Assembly (NCBI RefSeq): GCF_011493005.1
Contig: NZ_CP049157.1
Location: forward strand, 806,001-870,000
Reading direction: 5' to 3'
Length of the DNA: 64,000 bases
DNA from: Caballeronia sp. SBC1
Lineage (GTDB): Bacteria > Pseudomonadota > Gammaproteobacteria > Burkholderiales > Burkholderiaceae
Shown here piece by piece: positions 45,828-55,689 of the stretch (positions are counted from its first letter, which is position 1; every line of letters begins with the position of its first letter). The notes under the pieces were generated by a model that was given only the letters and a program-made list of their open reading frames with translations, did no database searches and was not told where the DNA came from. Position numbers and translations under genes: made by a program.

Positions 45828-46739
45828 ATGAATGAACGCGTCGATGCACCGATGGCTGAGATTGTAGTATTCGTAGCAGTCGCCCAGACCGGGAGTTTCA
45901 CTCGTGCTGCCGAGGACCTCGGAAGCAGCAAGTCCAACGTCGGCAAGGCTGTGCAACGACTGGAGATGCGGCTCGGCACGAAGCTCTTTCAACGCACCAC
46001 ACGCGCGGTGCGGCTTACCGAGGATGGGGAAACCTATCTGGTTGCCGCCCAGGACGCGCTCAATGGACTGCGCGAGGCCGAACAGCAGCTTGCCGCAAGG
46101 CGCTCGGAACCCGTCGGGCGGGTGAAGATCGATTTACCGGCGGGGTTTGGGCGTCTGCTCTTACCCAGCTTTATCGCGCTACGCGAGCGGTATCCGAAAC
46201 TCACGCTCGAGGTGGCGCTGACCGACCGGATGTCAGATCCAGTTGGGGAAGGCTGGGACGTCGTTGTGAGGATCGGCACGCTGCCTCAGGACAGTGAGCT
46301 GACGGTGCGCAAGCTGTGTGACCTGCGCCTCGGCCTGTATGCGTCGCCCGATTACCTCGAGCGGCGCGGCAAGGTGAAGTCCCTCGCCGACCTGACAGAG
46401 CATGACGCGATAGTTTTCCGGGGCCCCACCGGTCGTTTGCGAGCGTGGACGGTGCAGGACAGCAACCATGTTCGCGACGTGTCGCCGTCGCCGGTACTCG
46501 TCCTCGCCGACGGTCAGGCACTGGTCGAGGCCGCGGTTGCGGGCTTCGGCATCGCCCAGATTCTTGACCGCGTAGCGCTTCCCTATGTGCGCACGGGAGG
46601 ACTGGTTCATCTGCTGCCGGACACCGACACCGATGGGCCGCCGGTCCATGCCATTATTTCGCTGGGTCAGAAAATGGCCGCTAAGACTCGAGCCGTGGTC
46701 AATCATCTGGCCGAAACGCTTCAGAAAACTTCTGACTAG
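45828..46739 (+). CDS. LysR-family transcriptional regulator
   Basis: A 303-residue regulator. Its winged HTH (VFVAVAQTGSFTRAAEDLGS, SKSNVGKAVQRLEMRLGTKL, FQRTTRAVRLTEDG) and effector domain (GRVKIDLPAGFGRLLLPSFI) fit the large DhcR/PecT-like LysR group often found beside reductases and drug pumps. ATG at 45828 has only a weak purine-rich site. Likely targets are the antiporter or the Old Yellow Enzyme and transferase genes; inferred from position. Confidence 0.88.
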   Translation: MNERVDAPMAEIVVFVAVAQTGSFTRAAEDLGSSKSNVGKAVQRLEMRLGTKLFQRTTRAVRLTEDGETYLVAAQDALNGLREAEQQLAARRSEPVGRVKIDLPAGFGRLLLPSFIALRERYPKLTLEVALTDRMSDPVGEGWDVVVRIGTLPQDSELTVRKLCDLRLGLYASPDYLERRGKVKSLADLTEHDAIVFRGPTGRLRAWTVQDSNHVRDVSPSPVLVLADGQALVEAAVAGFGIAQILDRVALPYVRTGGLVHLLPDTDTDGPPVHAIISLGQKMAAKTRAVVNHLAETLQKTSD

Positions 46740-46781
46740 TCAAAGCTCGTTGCGTTGCACCGCTTCAGAACAGAAAACAAG

Positions 46782-46808
46782 AAGGCCCATCCTGTTCTCT
46801 GATGGGCC
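46782..46808 (-). terminator. Terminator of the RND efflux operon
   Basis: GGCCCATC (46784-46791) and GATGGGCC (46801-46808) form an 8-bp stem; on the minus strand it is followed by TTCTTGTTTTC. It lies 30 bp after the outer-membrane gene stop. Confidence 0.75.
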
Positions 46809-46837
46809 CGCTTCAAAGCCAATCAAACCGCCTTCGA

Positions 46838-48385
46838 CTACTTCTGCGTAGGCAACACCGGTGCAGATAAAGCAGGCGTCATCGTGGCCGCAGCCAGTTG
46901 AGCCGGAGGCGGTTCAACCTCGCCCCATCCGCCTCCGAGCGCACGAATCAGATTCACCGTGGAGGCGGCCCGCGCGCCCTGCAGCTGGATCGCAGCGCGG
47001 CGGGATTGCAATACCGTTCGTTGAGCGTCGATGACGTCCAGATAGTTCACCGCGCCTTCGTCGTATTGCACGCGGGACAGATCGGCAGCACGCTGCGATG
47101 CGTTGACCGCGTCGTTCTGCGTCGCGGTCTGCGCTTCCAGAATACGCAAATCCGAGAGGTTGTCTTCGACTTCGCGAAACGCTACCAGCACCTGGTGGCG
47201 ATAGTCCGCCACGTCCTCTTCATACACGGCCTGGGCATTCGCGAGATTGCCCTTGCGGCGTCCACCATCGAAGATCGGAAGGTTCAGCGCGGTTCCCGCC
47301 AGAGGACCGAGCAGGAACGCACGGCTGCTCCACTTGAAGAGGTCGCCAAGCGTTGCCGACTCGAAACCGCCGGTGCCCGTCAGGGTCATCGAAGGGAAGA
47401 ACGCAGCCTTCGCCACACCAATCCGGGCATTGGCTGCAGCCATCGCACGTTCCGCGGCCGCAATGTCCGGACGGCGTTCGAGCAGCGATGACGGCAATCC
47501 AGGCGGGATGCGCACGTCCACGGGCTTGAGCGGGTCACGGGCCATGGTGAACTCCGCCGGAGCACTTCCGAGCAGCACCGCAAGGCTATGTTCGGAAGTC
47601 GCACGCAAGCGTTCCACGGTCATCGCGTCGGACTGCGCGGTTGCCAGTTCGGCCATGGCGCGGGAGACATCCAGCTCAGTGATTTCGCCTTCCGTATAGC
47701 GGCGTTTGACGAGTTTAAGTGCCTGTTCGCGCAACTCAACCGCCTGTGCGATGACTTGCATTTCCGCGTCAAGTTCGCGCACCGCAAAATGGTTTTGCGC
47801 GACGTCGGCCTGAAGCGCGAGCAGCACCGAACGATACAACGCCTCGTTGCGTTGCGTGTCGGCTCGCGCTGCGTCGACCGTAGACGAAACCCGGCCGAAC
47901 AGGTCGACTTCATACGAAGCGCTTGCCTGAGCACGCCAGAAAGTCTGCTGCGGTACGTTCGCGCCATCGGGTTCGAAGAGCGACGCGGCGGACGCTTGTT
48001 GACGCGTCGGACCAAACCCCGCGTCGAGCGATGGGAACAGCCCCGCGCGCGCCGCCTGGTTCATTGCTCGGGCTTGCTTCACCCGCGCCGCCGCTGCCTT
48101 CAGGTTCTGGTTTGCGTCCATCGCTCGCTGTTCGAGGTCGTTGAGTTGCGGGTCATCGAATACCTTCCACCATTCGCCTCGGGCGATGTCTTCGGACGGC
48201 TGTGCAGTCTTCCACGTTCCGCCTTCTGCCTGAGTCAACGTCTGCGGTGCTTCCTTGAAGGTAGCCGTAGTCGGAGTGGACGGCGCTTCATACGTCGGCG
48301 CCAGCGAGCATCCGGCGATCACCAGCAATGCTCCGAGCAGGACCGAACCGGTGAAAGCGCGTTTAATCGATAGAAATCGTTTCAT
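46838..48385 (-). CDS. RND efflux outer-membrane lipoprotein (OprN/OprC-like)
   Basis: A 515-residue NodT-family outer-membrane factor. Signal peptide with lipobox VIAGC, then WWKVFDDPQLNDLEQRAMDA, LLERRPDIAAAERAMAAANA and FDGGRRKGNLANAQAVYEE. It starts 10 bp after the RND pump gene and is the outer-membrane channel of that tripartite system. A homologue of the secretion-island channel at 17012-18577, but clearly distinct in sequence. Confidence 0.92.
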   Translation of the reverse strand: MKRFLSIKRAFTGSVLLGALLVIAGCSLAPTYEAPSTPTTATFKEAPQTLTQAEGGTWKTAQPSEDIARGEWWKVFDDPQLNDLEQRAMDANQNLKAAAARVKQARAMNQAARAGLFPSLDAGFGPTRQQASAASLFEPDGANVPQQTFWRAQASASYEVDLFGRVSSTVDAARADTQRNEALYRSVLLALQADVAQNHFAVRELDAEMQVIAQAVELREQALKLVKRRYTEGEITELDVSRAMAELATAQSDAMTVERLRATSEHSLAVLLGSAPAEFTMARDPLKPVDVRIPPGLPSSLLERRPDIAAAERAMAAANARIGVAKAAFFPSMTLTGTGGFESATLGDLFKWSSRAFLLGPLAGTALNLPIFDGGRRKGNLANAQAVYEEDVADYRHQVLVAFREVEDNLSDLRILEAQTATQNDAVNASQRAADLSRVQYDEGAVNYLDVIDAQRTVLQSRRAAIQLQGARAASTVNLIRALGGGWGEVEPPPAQLAAATMTPALSAPVLPTQK

Positions 48386-48395
48386 GATGTTCTCC

Positions 48396-51300
48396 TTAAT
48401 CCTGCAGCGTCGTTTCCGGCACCTTCGGTGACGGTGACAGCGTCACGGTTGCAGCGTGTGAACCGGCCGAGCGCGCATGGTGGGAACCGTGATCGTCTGG
48501 GCCGTGAATGGACCGATGGTTGCCGTGCTTGTCCCTCAACTGCTTGCCGCCGGCGAGCTTGCGCAGAAGGACGTAGAACACCGGCGTCAGCAACAGCCCG
48601 AAGAACGTGACGCCCAACATGCCGAAGAACACCGCAATGCCCATGGCGCGGCGCATCTCCGAACCGGCACCGCTCGATGTCACGAGCGGGACGACCCCCA
48701 TGACGAAAGCAATTGACGTCATCAGGATCGGACGCAGCCGCAGACGCGAAGCTTCGATGGCGGCCTGGACAATCGTGCGGCCTTGCATTTCGAGCTCACG
48801 GGCGAATTCGACAATCAGGATCGCGTTCTTCGCCGATAGACCCACCAGCACCATCAGGCCGATCTGCGTGAAAATGTTGTTATCCCCTTGAGTCAGCCAG
48901 ACGCCAAACAACGCGGACAAAATGCTCATGGGCACGATCAGCAGAATCGCGAGCGGCAATGTCAGGCTTTCGTACATTGCGGCGAGCACGAGGAACACCA
49001 GCAGCACACTGATCGGGAACACCCACAGCGCGGCGTTGCCGGCCAGGATCTGCTGATACGTCAAATCGGTCCACTCGAACTTGATGCCCCGGGGCAAGGT
49101 TTCAGCCGCAATCCGCTCGACCGCAGCCATTGCCTGACCCGACGAATAACCCGGCGCCGGACCACCGTTGATATCGGCTGCAAGGAAGCCGTTGTACCGG
49201 ATCACGGTTTCCGGACCGAAGGTCGGCGTGACTTTCACGAGCGTTGAAAGCGGCACCATGTCGCCGGCGGCATTGCGCGTCTTCAATTCGAGGATGCTTT
49301 GTGCCGACGCACGGAATGGAGCATCAGCCTGGGCTCGAACCTGATACACGCGGCCGAACTTGTTGAAGTCGTTCACGTACAGCGAACCGAGGTAAATCTG
49401 CATTGTGTCGAACACATCCGTCACGCTGACACCCAGCTGCTTGGCTTTCTCGCGGTCCAGTTCAACATTCAGTTGCGGAACGTTGATCTGATAGCTCGAG
49501 AACGACGGACCCAGTTCGGGCGCTTTGGCCGCGGCAGCGAGGAATGCCTGGACCGCCTTGTTCAGCGCTTCATAACCCAGCGCGCCACGGTCCTCGATCT
49601 GCAGCTTGAAGCCGCCGATGGTGCCCAGCCCGGAGACCGGCGGAGGCGGGAACGTTGCAATCGTCGCGCCCTTGATGCCCCCATATTCCTTCTGCAGGTT
49701 GCCGACAATGTTCGCAGCCGATTTGTCTTTGCCGCGATGCTTCGACGGACTCATCACCGGAAACACCAGGCCGCTGCTCGACGAATTCATCAGGCCCGTC
49801 ACGTTGAGACCAGGAAACTCTGGCGTGTGCTCGACACCGGGTTGGCGACGCGCAATCTCGCCCATCTCGTGCACGACCTTCGCCGTGCGGTCGAGCGAAG
49901 CGCCTGGCGGCAATTGCACGATGCTGACGAGATAGTCCTTGTCCTGCGCCGGCACAAAACCGCCGGGCACGATCTTGCCGAGAAGAACGGTAGCGCCAAG
50001 CAGCACGCCGTACACGACCATCATCGCCATCTTGCGGTTGATGACACTGCCGATACCCTTGCCGTACGCTTCGGAGCTACGGTTGAAGACCTTGTTGAAT
50101 ACCCTGAAGAACGGCCCCAGGATCCGATCGATGACGCACGTCAGCCAGTCCTTCGGTGCGTGGTGGTCTTTCAGCAGCACGGCGGCCAGCGCGGGTGACA
50201 AGGTCAGCGAATTGAATGCCGAGATGACCGTCGAGATCGCAATGGTCATCGCGAACTGCTTGTAGAACTGCCCCGTCAGGCCCGACATGAACGCAAGCGG
50301 GACGAATACGGCCACCAGCGTGAGCGCAATCGCAATGATCGGCCCGCTGACCTCGCGCATCGCTTCATACGATGCCTCAAGCGGAGTGAGACCGGCCGCA
50401 ATATTGCGCTCGACGTTTTCCACCACCACGATCGCATCGTCGACGACGATCCCGATCGCCAGCACCATCCCGAACAATGACAACGCGTTGATGGAGAAGC
50501 CGAAGGCAAGCATCAACGAGAACGTTCCGACAATCGACACAGGTACGGCTATCAACGGAATCAGCGAAGCGCGCCAGGTCTGGAGGAACGCAATGACAAC
50601 GATCACCACGAGGATGATGGCTTCGAACAGCGTGTGGATCACGGCGTCAATACTTTCGCGGACAAACTGCGTCGGGTCGTAGACAATCTCGGCCTTGACG
50701 CCATCCGGCATGTCCTTCTGCAGTTCCGCGGTAATGCGGCGGACGTCCGTTGAAATCTGCAGGGAATTGGCGTTGGGCTGCTGGAAAATGATGAGCTGGA
50801 CAGCGGGCTTGCCATCGAGATTCGCCTGCAGCGCGTATTCGGCCGCGCCCATCTCGACCCGCGCTACATCGCTCAGGTGCGTGACGGCACCGCCTGATCC
50901 CGTCTTCAGGATGATGTTGCGGAACTCTTCTTCCGTCTTCAATCGTCCTTGCGCGTTGACGCTGAGTTGCAAGGGCACGTTCGTCGTCATCGGTGCGCCG
51001 CCGACAATGCCGGCGGCAACCTGGACGTTCTGCTCGCGAATGGCCTTGATAACATCGGTCGCCGTCATGTTGTGGCTGGCGACCTTGGTCGGGTCGAGCC
51101 AGACCCGCATCGAGTAGTCGCCACTGCCCCACATCACGACTTCACCCACACCCGACACCTGCGCAAGCCGATCCTTGATGTTGATGAGCGCATAGTTGCG
51201 CAGGTAGGTCAGGTCATAGCGGCCATTCGGCGAGCCGACGTTCACGCCCATCGTGAGGGTAGGCGAGGATTTGACCGTGACAACGCCGAGCCTCTGTACA

Positions 51301-51668
51301 TCTTCGGGCAAACGCGGCAATGCCTGGGACACGCGGTTCTGCACGAGCTGCTGGGCCTTGTCAGGGTCGGTTCCGAGCTTGAACGTCACCGTCGTCGTCA
51401 TGGCGCCGTCGCTGTTCGCCTGCGACTGCATGTACAGCATGTTTTCGACGCCGTTGATCTGCTCTTCAATCGGTGACGCCACCGTCTCGGCGATGACTTT
51501 CGGGTTCGCGCCCGGATATTGCGCGCGGACCACCACCGATGGCGGCACGACTTCCGGGTACTCCGCCGTGGGAAGTTTCGTGAGCGCGATGATGCCGGCG
51601 AGCAGGATGACCACCGACAGCACGCTCGCGAATATCGGCCGGTCGATGAAATACTTTGAGATGTTCAT
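48396..51668 (-). CDS. RND multidrug efflux pump, HAE1 family (MexF/BpeF-like)
   Basis: A 1090-residue inner-membrane proton antiporter. The start MNISKYFIDRPIFASVLSVV, the block PVSIVGTFSLMLAFGFSINA, LSLFGMVLAIGIVVDDAIVV with its conserved acidic pair, and LMVLVGLSAKNAILIVEFA are typical of HAE1 pumps. The N-terminal porter domain resembles MexF/BpeF more than AcrB. A His-rich tail (HGNHRSIHGPDDHGSHHARS) at the C-terminus is unusual. It works with the adaptor 21 bp upstream and the channel 10 bp downstream. Confidence 0.93.
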   Translation of the reverse strand: MNISKYFIDRPIFASVLSVVILLAGIIALTKLPTAEYPEVVPPSVVVRAQYPGANPKVIAETVASPIEEQINGVENMLYMQSQANSDGAMTTTVTFKLGTDPDKAQQLVQNRVSQALPRLPEDVQRLGVVTVKSSPTLTMGVNVGSPNGRYDLTYLRNYALINIKDRLAQVSGVGEVVMWGSGDYSMRVWLDPTKVASHNMTATDVIKAIREQNVQVAAGIVGGAPMTTNVPLQLSVNAQGRLKTEEEFRNIILKTGSGGAVTHLSDVARVEMGAAEYALQANLDGKPAVQLIIFQQPNANSLQISTDVRRITAELQKDMPDGVKAEIVYDPTQFVRESIDAVIHTLFEAIILVVIVVIAFLQTWRASLIPLIAVPVSIVGTFSLMLAFGFSINALSLFGMVLAIGIVVDDAIVVVENVERNIAAGLTPLEASYEAMREVSGPIIAIALTLVAVFVPLAFMSGLTGQFYKQFAMTIAISTVISAFNSLTLSPALAAVLLKDHHAPKDWLTCVIDRILGPFFRVFNKVFNRSSEAYGKGIGSVINRKMAMMVVYGVLLGATVLLGKIVPGGFVPAQDKDYLVSIVQLPPGASLDRTAKVVHEMGEIARRQPGVEHTPEFPGLNVTGLMNSSSSGLVFPVMSPSKHRGKDKSAANIVGNLQKEYGGIKGATIATFPPPPVSGLGTIGGFKLQIEDRGALGYEALNKAVQAFLAAAAKAPELGPSFSSYQINVPQLNVELDREKAKQLGVSVTDVFDTMQIYLGSLYVNDFNKFGRVYQVRAQADAPFRASAQSILELKTRNAAGDMVPLSTLVKVTPTFGPETVIRYNGFLAADINGGPAPGYSSGQAMAAVERIAAETLPRGIKFEWTDLTYQQILAGNAALWVFPISVLLVFLVLAAMYESLTLPLAILLIVPMSILSALFGVWLTQGDNNIFTQIGLMVLVGLSAKNAILIVEFARELEMQGRTIVQAAIEASRLRLRPILMTSIAFVMGVVPLVTSSGAGSEMRRAMGIAVFFGMLGVTFFGLLLTPVFYVLLRKLAGGKQLRDKHGNHRSIHGPDDHGSHHARSAGSHAATVTLSPSPKVPETTLQD

Positions 51669-51689
51669 GATGAGCTTCTCTGTCGTGAA

Positions 51690-52865
51690 CTACGCGGCGG
51701 ACTTCGCGGCGTCGGTCATATCGACCATGTTGGCGCGCACCGTATCGTTCGGACGTGCGTGCTGGATGCCGTCGACGACAATGCGCTCACCAGGCTTCAG
51801 ACCCGAGGTGACGACGCGCAGGTTGTCGTGAAGGCTGCCCAACTGGATTTCGCGGTATTGCACCTTGCCCACAGCATCGACGACCAGCACATACTTTTTC
51901 GCCTGGTCCGTGCTGACCGCTGCGTCGCTGATCAGGACGGCCGCATGTGCTTCGCCGCCGCCGACCTTCACACGTGCGTACAGGCCGGGGACCAGCGCGC
52001 CGTCGGTGTTGTCGATGCTTGCGCGAACGCGGATGGTGCCCGACGAGGTGTCGAGCCGATTGTCGACCGACGTGATCGTACCTTTGCGGGAATAGCCCGC
52101 TTCGTTCGCCAGACCCACCGACACGGGCACCGACGTACTGCGATCACGCCCCAGGTATTGCAGATAGGTTTGTTCGTCAACATCGAACGACACGTAGATC
52201 GGTGACACGGAAACGAGCGTCGTCAGAAGCGGTGCGTTCGGTCCGGTCGATACCACGTTGCCCACCGTCAGTTCCGCGCGCGATACGCGACCGGACACGG
52301 GCGCGGTGACGTTGGTATAGCCAAGATTCACCTGTGCGGCTTCGAGTGCGGCCTTCGCGGCCTTGACGCCTGCTGCGGCTTCGAGGGCGGCGTTGCGCTT
52401 TTCGTCGTAGTCGCGTTTTGCGATGGCGTTGTCGGCCAGCAATCTGTCGGCGCGCGCAGCATCGGTCGACGCGTAGGTGGCACGCGCCTGTGCAGCAGCC
52501 AGTTGGGCCGCCGCGCGATCGACTTCGGCGATGTACGGGCGCTGGTCGATCGTGAAGAGCGGGTCGCCCTTCTTCACCAGCGCGCCATCCTTGAAGTGCA
52601 CCGCGACAATGGCGCCGGCAACCAGTGGGCGCACATTGACGTGGTCGACGGCTTCGAGGCGGCCAGAGTAGCTCTGCCAGTCGGTAATCGACTGCGACAG
52701 AACCGTCGCAACATCGACTTGCGCAGCGGCCGGCGGGGTATTGGCTGCCTGAGCTGCGCTCACTGGCGACGACTCGCGGTCATGACTCAAGCCTATGCCG
52801 CCGACGGTGCCAACCACGACCAGTGCACCAAGCGCACCGGCGATGCTTTTTCGATGGCTGAACAT
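51690..52865 (-). CDS. RND efflux membrane fusion protein (MexE/BpeE-like)
   Basis: A 391-residue periplasmic adaptor with an N-terminal hydrophobic segment (IAGALGALVVVGTVGGIGL), lipoyl half-motifs (VNVRPLVAGAIVAVHFKDGA, LGYTNVTAPVSGRVSRAELT), a coiled-coil hairpin and a C-terminal barrel. ATG at 52865 is preferred: GAGG lies 10 nt upstream, whereas the ATG at 52874 abuts that site. First gene of the efflux operon. Confidence 0.91.
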   Translation of the reverse strand: MFSHRKSIAGALGALVVVGTVGGIGLSHDRESSPVSAAQAANTPPAAAQVDVATVLSQSITDWQSYSGRLEAVDHVNVRPLVAGAIVAVHFKDGALVKKGDPLFTIDQRPYIAEVDRAAAQLAAAQARATYASTDAARADRLLADNAIAKRDYDEKRNAALEAAAGVKAAKAALEAAQVNLGYTNVTAPVSGRVSRAELTVGNVVSTGPNAPLLTTLVSVSPIYVSFDVDEQTYLQYLGRDRSTSVPVSVGLANEAGYSRKGTITSVDNRLDTSSGTIRVRASIDNTDGALVPGLYARVKVGGGEAHAAVLISDAAVSTDQAKKYVLVVDAVGKVQYREIQLGSLHDNLRVVTSGLKPGERIVVDGIQHARPNDTVRANMVDMTDAAKSAA

Positions 52866-53260
52866 AATTAGCATTCCTCATTCATAAAAAAAGTCATTCA
52901 GGGAAATTGCAGACCGGGCCGACCACCAGCTCGCAGCTTTAGCGCGCTCGGTGTCGTGATGCGTTGACGGGAGTATGGTCTTCGAGCTTCCGGCGATAAA
53001 GTAGGCGGCAGTGGTTTCTTTGTAGCTTCGAGAGCGACAATTGATGCGCTTGGAGCTATTTTGATAAGCCGCTTGTTTGTGTAAGCACTCTGGACGCGTG
53101 CAGGACGGATTCGACGAGGCTCATGCTCCGATGTATAGAAAGCGCTCAGCGAAGATGGCCCACGCTCGTCAAGTCGAGTTCAACGAGGTCCTACGAGTGG
53201 CCGGTTGCACAATTCAGTGCATCAAACACGGGGCGCCTGACGGTGCTTCAGCATCGCGTC
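52866..53260 (-). promoter_or_regulatory. Upstream region of the RND operon
   Basis: About 395 bp between the regulator stop and the adaptor start. No gene is credible. It should carry the pump promoter and LysR sites, but I could not assign a clear T-N11-A dyad or promoter boxes. Confidence 0.35.
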
Positions 53261-54292
53261 CTATTGGACCGTTGCTGCATCCACAAGCTGTTGAGCGGGG
53301 AAGCGTGCCGCAGCGATGCCTTGGAGCGAGGCGTATGCCGCCTCCGTTTGCGCCACGCGATGGGCGATTTCGGTCGGGAGCGCGTGCCGGGCCCTCAGGA
53401 GCGGGCACCGCTCGAAGCGCTCCGCCACCCAGTCGATGAATGCACGTACTTGCGGCGACAAATGGCGGTTCTGTGGATAAAGAGCCGAAATCGGGAATGG
53501 CATAGGGCGCCATTTTTCCAGCACCTCGACCAGCGCTCCGGACTGCAGATGCGCAGATGCAAGAAAGTGCGGCACCTGGATGATACCGAGGCCCTGCAAG
53601 CCGCATTGGAGGTAAGCGTCGCCATCGTTTGCTGCCAGTCTGGAGCGCATTGGCACTTCAACGGGCTTTCCAGCCACGACGAAGTCCATCGCAACGAGTC
53701 GGCCCGTACGGCTGGAGAAGTAATTGACCGCACTATGCTGGTCGAGATCGGCCAATGTTTTCGGCGTCCCGCTTCTTTTCAAGTATTCGGGGCTCGCCAC
53801 AGTGACAAATTCCGACATGCCTACTCGACGCGCCACGAGCGTGGAGTCTTGCAAAGGACCCATGCGAATGGCGCAGTCAACGCTGTCCTGAATCAGGTCC
53901 GCAGCCTTGTCGCCCACACCCAGCATGAGGTCGATGTCAGGGTAGCGGGCGTGAAAATTATCGAGCGCGGGCACAACCACAAGACGTCCAATTGAACCGG
54001 GCATCTCCACTTTGAGTTTGCCGCGTGGAGGAGCGGATACCGAAAGCGAGTTCTCCGAGTCCTCTACTTCAGAGAGAATGCGCGAACAACGTTCGTAATA
54101 GGCCGCGCCGTCCGGCGTCAAGCTGATGCGCCGCGTGGTGCGGTTAAGAAGACGCACTTTGAGGTAGGCCTCAAGACCTTGAATAATGGTCGTCACCGAA
54201 GAACGCGTCATGTTCAGGGTATTGGCCGCACCCGAGAAGCTGTTGGCGTCGACTACCTTGGTGAAGACCCGCATTGCCTGAAGTTTATCCAT
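53261..54292 (-). CDS. LysR-family regulator of the RND operon (MexT/BpeT-type position)
   Basis: A 343-residue LysR protein: HTH MRVFTKVVDANSFSGAANTL, NMTRSSVTTIIQGLEAYLKV, then RRISLTPDGAAYYERCSRIL and an effector domain (GKLKVEMPGSIGRLVVVPAL). The C-terminal ~40 residues after ERCPLLRARHAL exceed the usual family length. It lies upstream of the pump operon in the same direction, like MexT and BpeT, LysR activators of related pumps; the regulatory link is inferred. Confidence 0.87.
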   Translation of the reverse strand: MDKLQAMRVFTKVVDANSFSGAANTLNMTRSSVTTIIQGLEAYLKVRLLNRTTRRISLTPDGAAYYERCSRILSEVEDSENSLSVSAPPRGKLKVEMPGSIGRLVVVPALDNFHARYPDIDLMLGVGDKAADLIQDSVDCAIRMGPLQDSTLVARRVGMSEFVTVASPEYLKRSGTPKTLADLDQHSAVNYFSSRTGRLVAMDFVVAGKPVEVPMRSRLAANDGDAYLQCGLQGLGIIQVPHFLASAHLQSGALVEVLEKWRPMPFPISALYPQNRHLSPQVRAFIDWVAERFERCPLLRARHALPTEIAHRVAQTEAAYASLQGIAAARFPAQQLVDAATVQ

Positions 54293-54341
54293 TGCGTTTT
54301 ACGCTATTCTGAAGCCGACGACTGGAGCCAGCGCGCGTCAT

Positions 54342-55004
54342 TCAGGAACGGCAGAGGGAAAGGCGCTGAACCTCGTCGGCAAGCGCGTCGATGTAGGGGT
54401 CATGCAAGCTGCATTCATCGAGCGCAGCCTGAAGTTTGAACAGGTATTCCGCGTTGCTTCCAAATTTGCCCGCGGCTTTTGCCACGAGTGGTGCCACGGT
54501 GGATACACAGGAATCGATTGCGTACTGTTCGCCGCTCGTGTCAGCGACAAACGCGATTGCATGCGTTTCAGTGGCGTCGTCCAGCGTGACAGGCGCCCAG
54601 GTCGGCTTATATGAGCCCAACACCATTTCGCGAATCCATACCAGCCCGAGTTCTTGCTCCATCGTCGGAGGAGAAAGCTTCAATGCTACGCCGTGCGTAT
54701 GACCGCCGGACTCGAGGCCAAGCATGCGCCCTGGCATCTCCGGGCTTGCACGGCCTATATCCATGCGAAGACAGAAACTCCGGTGCCAGCCGTGCAAGGT
54801 GGCGACCTGCCTCCGGTCGAAATGCACCATCGGATTCCACATGAGCGAGCCGTACGCGAAGATCCATACGTCGTTCGCTTCCGCGGGCTTCGACTTCATG
54901 GTCTCGGCGAGTGAGCGCTCGATGCGCTCCGTCTTCCAAAGATTCGGCAGAGACTCGAAATGGTCGAGATACTCGCCCGAGTTAATCGCCTGTCTTGTGA
55001 GCAT
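54342..55004 (-). CDS. chaC: ChaC-like gamma-glutamylcyclotransferase
   Basis: A 220-residue protein with the cyclotransferase signature FAYGSLMWNP and the catalytic Glu region. It also has GWHRSFCLRMDIGRASPEMP, GRMLGLESGGHTHGVALKL and TSGEQYAIDSCVSTVAPLVA. ChaC enzymes degrade glutathione to 5-oxoproline and Cys-Gly. The start at 55004 gives the usual N-terminus (MLTRQAINSGEYLDHFESLP) with GGCGG a few bases upstream. It lies 49 bp before the LysR gene on the same strand, so the two may share a transcript. Confidence 0.85.
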   Translation of the reverse strand: MLTRQAINSGEYLDHFESLPNLWKTERIERSLAETMKSKPAEANDVWIFAYGSLMWNPMVHFDRRQVATLHGWHRSFCLRMDIGRASPEMPGRMLGLESGGHTHGVALKLSPPTMEQELGLVWIREMVLGSYKPTWAPVTLDDATETHAIAFVADTSGEQYAIDSCVSTVAPLVAKAAGKFGSNAEYLFKLQAALDECSLHDPYIDALADEVQRLSLCRS

Positions 55005-55689
55005 GAGATGCCGCCAATCAGAGGTTTCAGAAACGCCTTGGCTCAGCACGCTCGGGCCAAAACCGTCGGCGCGCAAACGTCAGGCATGGCGACAGTATGG
55101 CGACAGAGCTTCTTCAGATAAACGTTCGTACGAGAGACACTTTGGCGTTATGAAAGCGACAATCGTTCTGCTACCCGCCAGGATTGCGCACGCTGCAATG
55201 CAGACGACAAAGGGGCGGCGACTCCCTGCCGAAAACCACGCCGCAACTTCTGGGTCGTGTCGATGCAGGAGAACCGCCGAAAATAGAAGGATCCACAGCA
55301 ACGCGTGGCCAGCGCGGCAGACTGATATTTTCAATCTTCTTCATCGCTACGTCCTGCTCCAGGCAGGTCATTCGCCAAGCGCAGGAGACGACAGCCAACG
55401 ATGACCGCTCGGTCCGAAAAAAGTGCGATATACGCAGGCAACCACGAATGACCGTTGTTTGAGCGGAAGGGACGTACGAACGTCTGCATCGGCCATAGGC
55501 TAAATGACCGCACCTGGCCGCGCTTCGTCCCCACCTTTTTAACGCCCGATTCACCTCTATCCCACCTGTCGGCGTGCCCCTACCCTGAAGCGACCGCTTC
55601 GAACAATCGGTGAGATTCGCCGTGATCAGCGAGCAGTCCATCCATACGCCTGAGGCAGTGCGATCTGTTTGATGCGATCGCTCGATTGC
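55005..55689. other. Intergenic region without a convincing gene
   Basis: About 685 bp. A hydrophobic 84-codon frame at 55080-55334 (minus) begins only with TTG and has no recognisable family, so it is not called. Nothing else is supported. Confidence 0.4.

Noticed and set aside
53123..53995. 290-codon frame opposite the LysR regulator
   Set aside because: Mirror of the LysR coding sequence with no recognisable domain.
55080..55334. Hydrophobic 84-codon frame
   Set aside because: TTG start, no family, and competing frames in the same place; not enough support for a gene.
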